Shown here: positions 11,801 through 24,100 of the stretch, piece by piece
Layout: every line of letters begins with the position of its first letter
Position numbering within the stretch: the stretch's first letter is position 1
Assembly (NCBI GenBank): GCA_025917655.1
Contig: CP084620.1
Coordinates: 682,001-746,000, forward strand
Source of the DNA: Chlorella sorokiniana
Lineage: Eukaryota; Chlorophyta; Trebouxiophyceae; Chlorellales; Chlorellaceae
DNA length: 64,000 nt
Direction: 5' to 3'
Notes under the pieces: generated by a model
What the model was told of the DNA's origin: nothing
Databases searched by the model: none
The model's input: only the letters and a program-made list of their open reading frames with translations
Program-made: the position numbers and the translations under genes

Positions 11801-12019
11801 GGCCACAGCCAGGCGCCTGGCGAGCCCACTGAGCCGCCTCATGACGGGTTCGCTAGTCCTGGCAAGGGTGCGGCAAAGCTGGCTGTCCAACCGATCCTGG
11901 AAGAATGTACAGATTGATTGAAAGGCTTCAAAGGGCAAATATGTGTTGCCGATGTCATGTCTGCTGGGTGCGCTTCCGTCACAGCCAGTGCGTGCCGCTG
12001 TATTCCCTACAGGCTTCAT
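8838..12019 (-). CDS. Tetratricopeptide-repeat (kinesin-light-chain-like TPR) protein
   Basis: Seven or so exons on the minus strand encode 42-residue TPR units typical of the TPR_12/kinesin light chain type: ELVQQGRLGEAERYFKR, SACNNLAEFYRLRRRYDEAE, ALHNLGGFYLARRQLERA, EVRWQQGQREQAAQLAQQSL, AEMLLELGRAAEAERLL and AENLAGAVQAQGRWEEARRL. The last exon (about 9810-8838) continues with two weaker TPR-like units, an Ala/Glu-rich linker and a long helical tail. The first exon from MKPVGNTAARTG at 12019 carries a hydrophilic N terminus with a possible coiled stretch (RRLAVAMKQRISIVEEQF). TPRs are protein-binding scaffolds; no catalytic domain is visible. Its partner and location cannot be told. The start could also be a downstream Met. 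Confidence 0.8.
10856..10873 (+). repeat. G18 homopolymer in an intron
   Basis: Eighteen consecutive G on the plus strand, so C18 in the TPR transcript, just upstream of an acceptor, where it extends the pyrimidine tract. Confidence 0.95.
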
Positions 12020-12454
12020 TCATGGGCAATCTGCCGCCCCCAACGATCATGCGGATCCTATAGTACTACGGTGACGCTTATGCGTGACCTTGGGTGCTTC
12101 AGGGCTTCCGCAAACCAGGCAGCAGGCGGCAATGCCAGCGCAAGTCGCAGCGTGCTGGGCAGCCGCCTGGGAGTAGCGTGCCAGGCGCTTGTGCTTTTCA
12201 GTGCTCAAGGTGTTGTTTATTAGATCCCAATTCAACTGTCAAACATACTTGCAGCTGCCTAACCCGTCATGTTGCCGGGCGACCGGCTCCTTCTCGCGGC
12301 TGCTGCTGCCAGCGCTGGCCTAGTGATATACAGAGTAAGGCTTGTAATGTTTAAAAGCCGTCTTTGGCGGATCACGGCACGCACGAGAAGCGGTCGCCCC
12401 GCCTGAGCAGCGGCGGGCAGCCTGCCACGGCTCACTCATGACCCTCTGCTGCAG
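12020..12454. promoter_or_regulatory. Divergent intergenic region between the TPR and cysteine synthase genes
   Basis: About 430 bases separate the minus-strand TPR start and the first plausible plus-strand exon. The stretch is AT-richer than the genes and contains no convincing coding segment. It presumably holds both promoters. No TATA box or known motif can be assigned. Confidence 0.4.
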
Positions 12455-12514
12455 GTTTTCGTCGCGCCGGCTCCATTCCCCCAAACTGCTGTGTGTGGCC
12501 TTGCGGATTTGGCA

Positions 12515-14524
12515 ATGTGGCTGGCGATGGGCCGCAGCAGCGAGGGCGGGCGTGAGCCAGCAGCGGCGCCTGCACTCGCCTCCAGCAGGCTACGCCACGT
12601 CGGCGAAGGGCTGGCAGACCTGGTGGGCAACACGCCCCTCATCCGCATCAAGAGCTTGTCGGAGCAGACGGGCTGCGAGGTGGGCTGCTGGACCAGCATA
12701 ACCCCTCCACAACTTGACGGCCGGGCGACAGGGCCTCGCGAGGCTGCCCTTGCCCAGCCAATCGCTTGCCCGGCATGCCGCCCGCAGATCCTGGCCAAAG
12801 CGGAGTTCCTGAACCCGGGGGCAGCGTGAAGGACCGCGTGGCGCTGGAGATCATCCAAGAAGCGCTGGCAGAGGGTCGGCTGGCGCCAGGCGGCCTAGTC
12901 ATAGAAGGCACCGTGGGCAGCACAGGCGTCAGCCTGGCCATGTGCGCCGCCGCCGCCGGCTGCCAAGCCTTCATCGCCATGCCCGACGACGCGGCGATAG
13001 AGAAGGCGCAGATCCTGCAGGTCGGCGCCACGGCAGGCCAGCACACAGCGCTGGGTTCCTCCCCAGCCTGGCCGGCTGCAGCCCTCCCAGGCACCCCCGC
13101 TGCACTGCCTCACTCCTTTCCAGCTGCTGCCGCAGGCGCTGGGCGCGCAGGTTCAGCGGCTGCGCCCGTGTCCATCACACACCCCGACCACTTTGTGAAC
13201 GTGGCGCAGCGCCACGCGGCGCAGCAGCCCAACGCCGTGTTTGCTGATCAGTTCCACAACCTGGCCAACTTCAGGGCGCACCTGGCCACCGGTGGGTGGC
13301 TGCATGGCTGCACGCGTGCTGCGGCGAGCGGTGTGGTGTCTGCATGGGGTGGGTGGATTCATGACAACAGGAGTGTGGGCCGTCAACACGGTGGTGGAGA
13401 CTTGGCGCGACACGGGTTTGATGGCTCGCATCCCATTTACCTTGGCTTTGGAGATGCCTGGCGAGCGCGTCCTGTGCCCATGGCTGCCGAGTCGCAGGTC
13501 GTGAGATTTGGGAGCAGACGGGCGGGCGTGTGGATGCGTTTGTGAGCGGCGCTGGCACCGGCGGCACGATTGCCGGCGTGTCGGCCTACTTGAAGCAGCA
13601 GCGGCCAGGGGTGCGGGTGTTCCTCATCGACCCGCCGGGCAGTGGGCTGTACAATAAGGTAAAACAGCGGGCTGCCAGAGCCGCCGCGCTGGCGCAAAAG
13701 CACGCGGTTCCTGCCATTGCCAGCTCGGCTTGCGCACTCGCAAAGTCTGCGCCTGCTTTGCCTGCTGCTGCAGGTGACGCGCGGCGTGATGTACACTCGG
13801 GAAGAGGCGGAGGGGAAGCGGCTGCGGCACCCCTTTGACACCATCACGGGTGCGGCATTGACAACCCAAGCCCGGCGTGCGAGCCGGCGGGTGTGGGCTC
13901 GCAGACCGCGCGTGCATGCACGGCTGGCTTGTCCTGACCATTCTTTCTGCTGCTGCTCCCCACAACCCTTGATGGTGCGCAGAGGGCATTGGGATCAACC
14001 GGCTCACCCAGAACTTCGCTCAAGCGCAAGTGGATGGAGCGTTCAAGGGCACAGATCAAGAAGCGGTGGAGATGGTGAGGCAGGCACTGAGAGCCGAAGC
14101 CTTGCCGTCCCTGGCAGCCTGCAGCACTCCAGTGCATGCGAGTGTAGCCCAAGCATGCGCATCCTCGCTGGCACCGCCCTGCTGCGCAGGCCCAGTACCT
14201 TCTGCGCAACGAGGGCCTGTTTGTGGGCAGCAGCGCGGCAATGAACTGCGTGGGGGCGGTCAAGGCGGCGCGGCTGCTGGGCCCAGGGCACACCGTCGTC
14301 ACTGTGCTGTGCGATGGTGAGGGGGCGGAATGAGAGGTCTTGGGCAGGCACAGGGCTGGATGAGCAAATGTGCATATGCTGCTCAGCAGTACCAGTGCAT
14401 CCGCTTTGCTAAACTGGGTGCAGGCGGGCATCGGCACCTGTCCAAGTTCCATTCCCATGAATATCTCGCCCAGCATGGCCTCACGCCGCAGTGCAGGGGC
14501 CGTGGACTGGAGTTTGTCAGCTAA
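12515..14524 (+). CDS. Cysteine synthase-like PLP enzyme (fungal cysteine synthase 2 / YGR012W type)
   Basis: Fold-type II PLP enzyme expected to make cysteine from O-acetylserine and sulfide. The exon starting near 12515 gives [20 protein letters not shown]. After the acceptor at 12787 comes [10 protein letters not shown] then GGSVKDR with the PLP-binding Lys, then [57 protein letters not shown] (phosphate-binding Gly-rich loop), [72 protein letters not shown], and a TAA ending at 14524. EGTVGSTG replaces the SGNTG of plant and bacterial CysK, and the C-terminal CDGG-RHLSKF is typical of the fungal-type paralogue. Two one-base losses (about 12817 in a G run and 13167 in a C run) break the frame in conserved motifs. 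The N terminus before LVGNT is uncertain. Confidence 0.9.
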
Positions 14525-15100
14525 TCCATGAAAGACTGCCTTGCGGTAATCCATGATACTGGGTGAAGATGGGGCAACAGTTAGCTGGCAGGGCAAGTGC
14601 TGCGTGCGCTGTGCAGAGTGGCAGAATGCAAAATATCAATAGCACTGGTGGCAGCCCCAGCTGCAAGCCTATCCCCTTTGCAAGCCGGGTGCACCCAGCA
14701 GGTCGGCGTTTACTGTTCACATCGCGGTCGGCTGCAGCGTGGGGGGCTGCTGGCAGGGGCAGGAGGGCAGGCAGTGCCAAAGCCGAGGAGCCCTGGAGGG
14801 CGGCACCAGGTGAACCCTTCAGCGGGGCACGGCAGGGCAGGCTGGACAAATGCAGCTCTTGCACCCTCTTGTATGCAAGTTACAGATGGGTAGTCACAGT
14901 CAAAAGGCGCTCGCTGAAGCACAGGAAGCGGGAAGCTAGTGCCTGTACCAGGTGCGCAGCAGGATTGAGAGTCGGTGGGATCAACCAATGAAAGCAGTGC
15001 CGGCCGCCTGGCTAGTGCAAATTCTGAGGGGTGGCACAGCCATTCTGTGCAGTGGGTGCAATCCCGGGGTGCTGAACATGCAGATGCGCCGCGTGATGGC
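14525..15100. other. Convergent 3' region
   Basis: This lies between the stop of the plus-strand cysteine synthase gene and the stop of the minus-strand PDR gene, so it should hold both 3' UTRs. No coding segment stands out. Confidence 0.5.
14880..14884 (-). terminator. Possible TGTAA polyadenylation signal of the PDR gene
   Basis: TGTAA on the minus strand lies about 220 bases after the PDR stop codon. It is consistent with chlorophyte poly(A) signals but could be chance. Confidence 0.35.
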
Positions 15101-18100
15101 TCAGCGGCGCTGGAAGTTGAGCTTGGAAAGCGCCAGGAGGGCCAGGCCGCGGAAGAGGAGCAGGAAGCCGATGAGCACCAGGGCAGTATAGCCCATGAAG
15201 GATCGCTTGAAGCCAAAGTACGTCTCGACGTACTGGTTGACCGGCACTTGCGCCTGCATAGCCACACAACACGCAACACGGCACTTGGACTCAAGGACAA
15301 GGGCCCGGTAGTTGCAGCCGGTGGTAGCAGCAAGGGGAGGGCCGCCAGCAGAGGCACGGCCAGGATCGGCTGGAGCAGGCCGGCCGCAAGTCGCTGCAGA
15401 AGCGCACCGCGTCGCCAGGGAGGGTGGTGAGCGTGGTAACGTCGCCCAGCTGAGAGACGACAAGCCCATACAGGGTGTAGCCTGCAGTGTGTGTGTGGGG
15501 TGGGGGTGGGGGGGGGGGGTGGGGTGGGGGGTGTCCAGCCGGGCTCTGCCGCTGCGGGACGTACAAGTGGCACCTGTGCACCCCCCTCCCCCCCACCCAC
15601 ACTCAGCAGGGCACAAGGTGGCAGCGTCTGCCAGGTTGCTTGCTGCTGGATGTAATGCAGCACTGCGACTCGCTGCTACCAAGCCCTGAGGAAACTCACT
15701 GAGGGGGTCCGCCCAGTAAGCCCAGATCCAACCGGCGGGGATGGCAGGTTGCGGCTGCAGGCAGGAAGGCCGCGAGGCGGGCAGGACGTCAGCGAGGTCG
15801 GCGAGAGAGAGGTGCTGCATGGCTGCCTGCTTCTGCCCAAACCGGGATCAATTCGCTGGCAAACAACACAACACAGCCTCTGCACGATACACCCGAGCTT
15901 AGGGCAACCGAGGGTGGTGCGGCAGCCTTGCCTTCATGAACCCGCACATCAGGTTGAACAGCGCGAAGAAGGTGCCGGCCAGGGCGTTGGCGGCCTCCAG
16001 CGCGGGGTGACATGCACCACCAGCATGCCAAAGGCCAGGAACACCGACAGGTTGAGCAGTTGGATGAGGAAGAAGAAGAAGAACTGCAAGGGGAGGAGGG
16101 GCGGGGAGGCGGAGGGGGAAGGGCTGAGGGGGATACATGCTGGGGGTGCCAGCATCGGGTGCTCTTCTCGGCGCCGATGCCTGCTCGGAGCCCCCGCTCC
16201 CTCTGGCTGCTGCGATCGCCAGAGCTCCCTGCTGCGATCGCCCGAGGGCCCACCTTGCTGGCATCCGAGATGAAGCCGATGGAGAAGTAGACGATGATGG
16301 AGTAGAAGAGGCCGTAGGCCAGGATCCAGGGAAACTCGGCCGCAAACTCGGCGAACCAGTAGGGCACCACGCCGTAGGTGCCGGCAGCGTGCTCACGGTA
16401 GTAAACGGACCTGGGGGATGCCATGCGATTCATGCATTGCCAGCTGAGATGAAGGGACACGGCATGCCACGAGGGGCAAGTGCTAGGCAGCATGTTCAGA
16501 ATGTGCAGCTAGGCGCTGCCGGGCTGGGCGCGGGCAGCCAGCTATCGAGCCATCACGCGGGCACAGCGAAGGCTTGTGCGCGCCCGGCCCCCGCCCCTGC
16601 CCCCCCACACACACCAGGGGGCGCCCTTGTCAAAGCTGCCCAAACAAAACACCCATACACACCCACCCACCTGCGCAGGCTTACTGGGTCCTGCGTCTGG
16701 AAGCAGAAAATGACGCCGATGAAAATCGTGCCACTGTACATTGCACCTGCCACGTTCAGCACGCCTGCAGATGTGAATTGGGTTGCGAGGTGGGTGAATG
16801 TGGTGGTGGTGGAGGTGGTGGTGGTGGTGGTGTGTGTGTGTGGGGGCACGCGCGTTGGTGAAGGGGCTTGGGGCTGATTGGCAAGGCAGCGGCAGGTGGC
16901 AGCAAGCTGGTTGGGGCAGGGCTTATCGCAGGGAGGCAGCAGGTCGGGAGGCGGGAGGGGGATCAGAGCGGCCCGGGCCCGGCGGAAACGGCCTTGCAGG
17001 GGGCGCACCTATGTAGTCGCCCACTGCCTGGCCCTGGCCGTTGAACAGCGTGGCGAAGATGATGGCGCAGGCCAGCGCAATGATGCCGCGGATGCCGTTG
17101 TACGTGAACACGCGCACCATCTCCCTGTGGCAGGGCGGGAGAGCCACGGCTCGTTCCAGAACGTGCGGGGGCAGGGATGCAGGTGCTGCCACGCTTCCAG
17201 GCAGCCAACGAGAACACATTGACGTGTCCCTTAGATCCCTTTAACAGCCTGCAAACCGAGAGCCAGCGCAACAGCTAGCAAAGGGTAGCAGCAGGCAGCA
17301 GCAGCAGCATGGGAGGGGGTTGCGGGCTTGCTGCCCCTTGTTTCTGCCCACCTGGAGTTGCGGTGGGTCAGCTCCCTGAGCTGTGCAGCCCAGGAGGCCA
17401 CCTTCATGTCCTCCAGACGCAGCGGGGAGTCGCCGGGGGCAGGCTCGCTGAAGGGGCCAACAGAAGGAGCGCCGACGGGTTGGTTGCAAGCGGGCTGCCA
17501 TGCAGAGCCCAGGCGTTCGGCATGCGATCATGATCTAGCAGTGCCCAGTTCCCCTTCTTTTCCACAAAGCAGCAAGCACAGCCGTCTGCACCCGCACCTG
17601 AACTTGGTCACCGTCGCTTGCACCTCCGCCGCCAGCTGCGAGACGCGGTAGAGCTCGGCAAAGTCGTGCCCGCCCTTCTTCTCAGCATCGGGCGACGACA
17701 CGTCCAGCATCCAGTTGGCGGCGTTCACGCCCGGCTGGATGGGAGTCACGCCGCTGGCGCAGCGCACGCGGGGCGCAGGGCAAGACAGGGGCAGAAGTGA
17801 GCTTGGGGCTGCATGTTGCGCATTGCCTGCCTGACGCATGCATGAATCTTTTACACCTATCCACACTGGAGGGCGCTGCTTGAAGCGACAGCATAACCCC
17901 CCCCCCCCCCCCCACCCACCCACCCCCCACCCCCACCACCCTCCCCCACACACGCAACCAAACACAGCCACACCTGATGTCCTGGAAGTAGGCGATGAGG
18001 TTCTGGGAGTCGGCGCCGATGGGGCCCTGGAAGATGGTCTCCCCACCTCGCTTGAGCAGCAACAGCTCGTGGAACTCCTGCGGTACGGGGCGGGGCGGGC

Positions 18101-21100
18101 GCAGGTGGGAGCGGGACCAGGTGCGGCAGAGTGCGTGGCACAGGTGGGAGCGGGAGCAGGTGCGGCGCAGGATGGACGGGCGAAGGCGACACGAGGCCGG
18201 CGATGCCTCGTGCCAGCCACCCGTCGTGCTGCATGGCCCCGGCCCAGCCCGCTGCCTTCCGAGCGGATGTGATGGCATGCAAGTGCAGAGAGCACTCGCC
18301 GGACAGCAGGCAGCAGCCTCCCACCTCAAAGATTTCCAGGCTGGGCTGGTGCACGGTGGCAACCACTGCGCGGCCTGTGTTCACAGTGTTGCGCACGGCG
18401 CGCATGACGACGGCGGCGGCGCGCGCATCCAGGCCGGAGGTGGGCTCGCTGCAGGCGGGCGGAGGGGCAGCAGGAAACACAGCGGGCGCGTGTGTCAACG
18501 GCCAAATGCAGCGGTGGGCCCCAGCAGCACGCTGGCTTGCTTGCGGCTCAGCGCGAGCACTTGCACGTGCCCCTTGAGCACAGCGCAGCAGTGTGGGCTG
18601 CGTGGGAAGCGTGCGGCAGGCCAGCTGGCGCTCACTCGAGGAAGATGATGGAGGGGTTGGCAACCAGCTCCACTGCGATGGTCAGGCGCTTGCGCTGCAC
18701 AGCAGGAGGCGGGCGCGCTCTGTGTTAAGGACGCGCTGGCCATGGCCCACCCCCGACCAGCTGAAGGGGTGGTCACCCGCTATGTGCCCGCCCACCCACC
18801 ACGCCCTCATGCTCTGCACCTCCCCGCAACCTGCCGCACCCTTCCTGTGCAGCTGCGCCCGTGGGCTGTGATCCCTCCTCTCCCCCTTTCCCGCCCGGCA
18901 GCACCCTCCTGCGCGCACCTGCTCTACCGACAGCCCCACCCCAGGCAGCCCCACAATGGCGTTCTTGATGGACGTCAGCTCCACCAGATCCATCACTTCC
19001 CTCACAAACGCCTCACACTGCTCCCGCGTAACGCTGCTGGGCAGGCGCAGGCGGGCGCTGCGGGCGGAGGAAAGGGCAGGAGGGGCGCTCGCTTGGAGCC
19101 AGGCACGGCGCGGCCGGCACCGTTGGAGGAGCGGTGTGGAGGCGGCTGCAGGCACACTGCCGCATCCATCGCCAGTTTCACTCTTTGCATTGACGCGCGT
19201 TTGGATCAACACGCTTTGGAAGCTTTGCAGTAGCGACCTCCCCAAGACACACACACACGCAAACACCCACCTGAACTGCAGAGCCTCATGCACCGAGGTG
19301 TGGGGCACGTGGATGTCGGTCTGCTCGCAGTAGCCCGCAACCCGCGCAAACGTGGCCTGGTCCTGCGGGAAGCCGTTCACGCGGATGTCGCCTGAAGGGG
19401 GTTGGGGTGGGGCGGGGGGTGGGGGTGGGGGTGGGGGGTAGGTGAAGGGTGAACTCGCACACGCGTGTATGCGAGGAAGGTGATGCTGATGCAGCGGGCA
19501 GGAAGAGTCAATAGGGGGCCTTTTCAACCCTTGCCAGCATCTCAGCAACGACTTGAGGGGCAGAAACCCATAACCAGACGTCATGCATTCTTCCAGTGCG
19601 CGCACCGGTGATGGTGCCGCCGGTCTTGCGCCCCGCCAGCACGTCCATGAGACTGCGGAGAGGAGGGTGGAGCACACGCGCTCAGTGTGCGAGCCGCTGC
19701 AGGCGCAGCGTGCGGCTGGCGTCCATGACCGCACGCAAGCGCTCACGTCGTTTTGCCGGCGCCCGAGGCGCCCATGAGGGCGGTGAGCACGCCCGCCCTG
19801 AAGGAGCCGGTGATGCCCTTGAGCAGCAGCAGCTGGCCGGCGTGGGGGCCCTCCTGCTTGTCGGAGCCTTCGGGATGCGCGCGTCCTGTGTGTGTGTGTG
19901 GGTGGGGTGGGGGTGGGGGTGGGGGTGGGGTGGGGGGCACTCTCGTTTGGGCAAGGCCACGCTTGCATGCCGCCTTTTCCCCCTTTGCCCAGGCCGCTGG
20001 GCGACCCCAGGCCGGCCAGGGAACAATGCCGGCGGCGCCGCCACGATCCTGTGCATCCTTGCTTTCCAGCGGCACACCTTTGGGTACGGCACGGAGTAGC
20101 GAACGTCCGCAAAGGTCATGCTGAGGGGCTTGAAGGGCAGGGAGGAGCCGCCCTGGGAGGCGGGCGGGCCCTGTGACTCCACGTCTCCCACGGCCGCCTT
20201 GCCCAGCTTGCCGCTGTCCTCGTCGCTGGCAGCAGGCGGTGGGGCTGTCCCCGGCAGGGAGGGGTGGGAGGCCGACTTGCCCAGGGACGCCAGTGAAGCC
20301 GTGCTGCCCTTCTTGCGCTTGGAAGAGCCCCGAAGCTCCTCGGGCAGCTCGGCTGCGTCCGTGCGGGGTGGGTGACTGGGTGGGTGGGGGTATGTGCGAC
20401 GGCAGCGACGGGGGAGCCCAGGGCAACGTCCCCCAAGGCAGCGGCGGGGTGCAGGGGCAGCGGCGGCATCCGGTTGGGGGCACGCAGGGGCAGGGGCAGG
20501 AGCAGCAGCCGCAGGGGGGCTCACCATCCAGGCCGGCCCGTGCCTTGAGCTGCAGCTCGTAGGCCTCCTCCGACATCACCACAGGGGGCTTGGGGCTGCA
20601 CGCAGGCAGGCACAACATCTCGCACCGTCAACACTGGTGGAGGCGGCTCGGCTGGCGACCGCGGCAACTGCCTCAGAGGGGTGACAAACCTGCCTAGCAG
20701 TGCAGCAGCCGGCCTGGATACGATGGCGAGCAACGCACGGCAGCGGGCTCACCTGGCAGGGTCGCCAGGAAGAAGACGCAGGCCACGAAGTTGAGGACGC
20801 TGGCGGCAGCGCCCCACACAAAGATGGCCAGCCACACGTACAGATACTTCTGCTGGTATCCGCTGCAAGGGCGGGGCAGGCAAAGCACCAGCAGGGGCGG
20901 CCAGAGAGCGTCAGAGGGCGAGCTGTGCAGCGCCGCTGGACGCCGCAGGCAGGCAACCCCAAGCTTGAGCGGCCGCAGCAGGGCGCGCCGGCGACCACGC
21001 CCAGCCACGCACCGTGTCTGCAGCACGATCTCGCCAATGGGGGTGCCGTCAACAGGGGTGGCCCAGTCGGGAGAGGTGAACTCGTTGACGGCCAGCGAGG

Positions 21101-24100
21101 TGAACATGTAGGTGACTGGGTTGGCCCAGTACACGGCGATCCAGCCACCCGGGATCGTGGCGCTGTTGATGACAAATCCGCACAGGTTGACAAACAGCAG
21201 CAGCAGGCCGGCCTGGGGGAGGTGGGCACAAGGAGGGAGGGGCAGGCGTGGCAGGGCAGCCACAGCGGAAGAGCCTTTTGCAAGGAACCAGCCAGAACCC
21301 CCCGAAACAGGGGCATATCCCCTACATACATACATACACACCCACGCCAGTGCCCCGCCGCACCTCCACAGCTGTGGCGGCGGCCACGTTGCGCATGAGC
21401 GCGGCGCAGGCCAGGAAGAGGGTGAGGGCGAAGGATCCGAGGCTGAAGATGGTGCCCCAGAAGGCCAGGATGCGGGCCGAGGTGTCAAAACCCACACAGA
21501 AGTACACCTGCAGGCGCGCCGGTGCGCAAACGGCGGATGTAAATGCGCGCACCAGCCCCACAGCCGGGCCTGGCGTCGGTGGCGGGGGCCTCAGCGTGGC
21601 CCCGTTCCAGCATTTAAACCGCCTCAGCCTGCCCCCCGTCGCTGTCACCCACCATGAGCGTCCACACCCACGTCTCGACGAAAATCCAGGGGAGGCGCAT
21701 GAGGTAGGCCGACAGCCCAAAGCAGAAGGCGGGGTGGAACTTGGCCTGGCGGTGCTTGTACCACACGGGCAGCGACTGCACAAAGATGGCGCTGTCGGCA
21801 AACGCTCCCACGTAGAAGGTGATGCAGGTGAAGAACAGCACGCCTGCCAGGGTGGAAGGGTCAGGGGGCAAGCGGGGCGGGCACGTCACCAGCTGCCAGG
21901 CACGGGTACCTTGCCATGGGGCAGCGGCTGCTTGCAGAAGGAAGTGTCCAGCGGGCTGCCTGCGGCTGCACGTATGGTGGCCCACCCAGGAAGTTGCTGC
22001 CGGCGGCCAGGCTGTCGGGGAGGCTGTTGTTGACGTAGCCCTTGTCCTCCTGGAGGAACACAGTGCCCACCACAAACGACATGAAGGTGACCTGGGCCCT
22101 GCGCCACGTGGTTGGGCGGGGGCAGCGCTGATGAGCGGCAGTGTGGGCGCCGGCAGATAACAGGGAGCGGCAGCAGCCAGGCACCCAGCATGCGTGCAAG
22201 CAGAGCGACGCCGGCCGCACAGCGCAGGAGCAAGCGGGGCGGCGGCGAGCGCTCACAGCCGGCCGATGTGAATGGTCTTCTGCACACGCAGGAGCTGCAG
22301 ACCGCGGCGCAGGCACGCGCGTGTCATGTTGCCAATGCTGGAGCCGTACCTGCAGGGGAGAGGGAGGTTCGGCAGCAGCAGGGGAGGGCTATGGCGGCAG
22401 CATGGAGCAGCATGCAACACGCAGGCGAGCGCGGCAGGCAGGTTTCACACGTCAATTTGCGCCTTGCTGGCTCGCCGGCAGAACGGCGGCTGCTGGCTGG
22501 CTCCCAGCGGCGCGTGGCGCACTTGGTGGTGATGATGGCGCCCATGTCCACCCCCTCCTGCTTGAAGGGCTGCTCCAGCTCCCGCACCAGCGCTTGGCCG
22601 GGCTCGGTGGTGCCGTAGAAGGCGGCGGCGATGGCCTGGGGGCTGGTGAAGGAGTAGGCGGCGCCGTCGCCCTTCCAGTACCGTTTCTGGTCTGCGGTAC
22701 AGAGTGTACCAGACCAAGAACCGGAGAAAGGGCAGGAAAACTCAGGCTCGTCCGGCAGGGCACGCAGCCGAGCGCAGCGCTGCACGGCAGCACAGCCGAC
22801 GGGGCATGCGAGCATCAGACGCTTGTGCCCTGTGCCTCATCGCCCGCGCCTCACCCCCAATGATGGACACCTCTTGCAGGAAGTCAGCCATGTTCTGCAA
22901 TTGCGCAGCAGACAGGCAGGCAGAAAACTCAATCCTCATGGCATCCGTGGCCCTCTCCGCAACTGGAGATGTCAGCATGTGTGTGTGTGTGGGGGGGTGG
23001 GGGTGGGGGGGGGGGGTACGTACCTTGCGGGGGACAGGCAAAGCCAAGCCCGTCAAAGAAAGGCAGCACGAGCTCCCTTGGCCCGTGGAAGATGATCTTG
23101 CCGGCGCTGAGCATCTGCGTGCGGAAACAAACCATTCTGCTCATAAAACACAATGCCAGCAGTCAAAGCCGCAGTGCCACCAAAGGAGCAAGTTGACCAG
23201 AGGTGACCTCAGCTGCATGGCAACCAGCAAACAGGAGGCTCAGGGGCTTGGACCTCACCATCACATCATCAAACAGCGATATCGTTTCCCTGCAGTGGAC
23301 CAAAGCGGGCGCATGGCGGGCTTCAGCAGCGTCTCCATGCCTAACAGCCGGCCCAGCCCCCTTCCCCTCCCCAGCCAAAATGCACAGACCGGCAGTGTAC
23401 CGCTCCCTGCACGCCCTGCAGCTCACGGTGTGGGCTGCAGCAGCGCCACCAGCTGGGAGATCCCCCTGGTATGCGACAAGACACGCATCGAGGCCACAAT
23501 GTCGTAGGTTGTGGCGCTGTCCAATCCTGGGAGGAAAGCAAACCAAGGACAGGGCGAATGCTACCAAGCTTGCCTGGCAACACGTTGCCTGCCATGAATG
23601 GTCACTCCTGGCTGGCCGTAACACAATGCATCAGAGCTGTGGCTGGGCCTGTGGGTTGCCTGGGGCGGCCGATTGGAGTGTCTCGACGAGTATCACCTGT
23701 AGAGATCTCATCCGCGAACAGAAGCTTGATGGGGCCCACCAGCATCTCGCCGCCAGTCACGCGCTTCTTCTGCCTGCGAACGACGGCAGCAAGGATCACT
23801 AAGCTGCTTGCCAGGGCAGTTGGGGGAAGGGGAGGAACTGCCAGCACCCTTCCGCACAGAGCAGTGGGCTCACCCGCCACTGATGCCGCGGAGCATCGCG
23901 TTGCCGACCTGCAGACGGAAACACAGGCATAACTTCAACGCAGGGCAGGGCAAGCCAGGTCAGAAGGGGATCGTCAGCAAATACCCGCCAGCAGCGTGGC
24001 GAGGGCTGGCATGAGCAGGCTGGCAGGCAGCCAGGCAGGCGCTGCTGGCGCGGTGCGGTGGCAGGGCAGCAGCCCCCCACCAGGGTGTCAGCCACATGGT

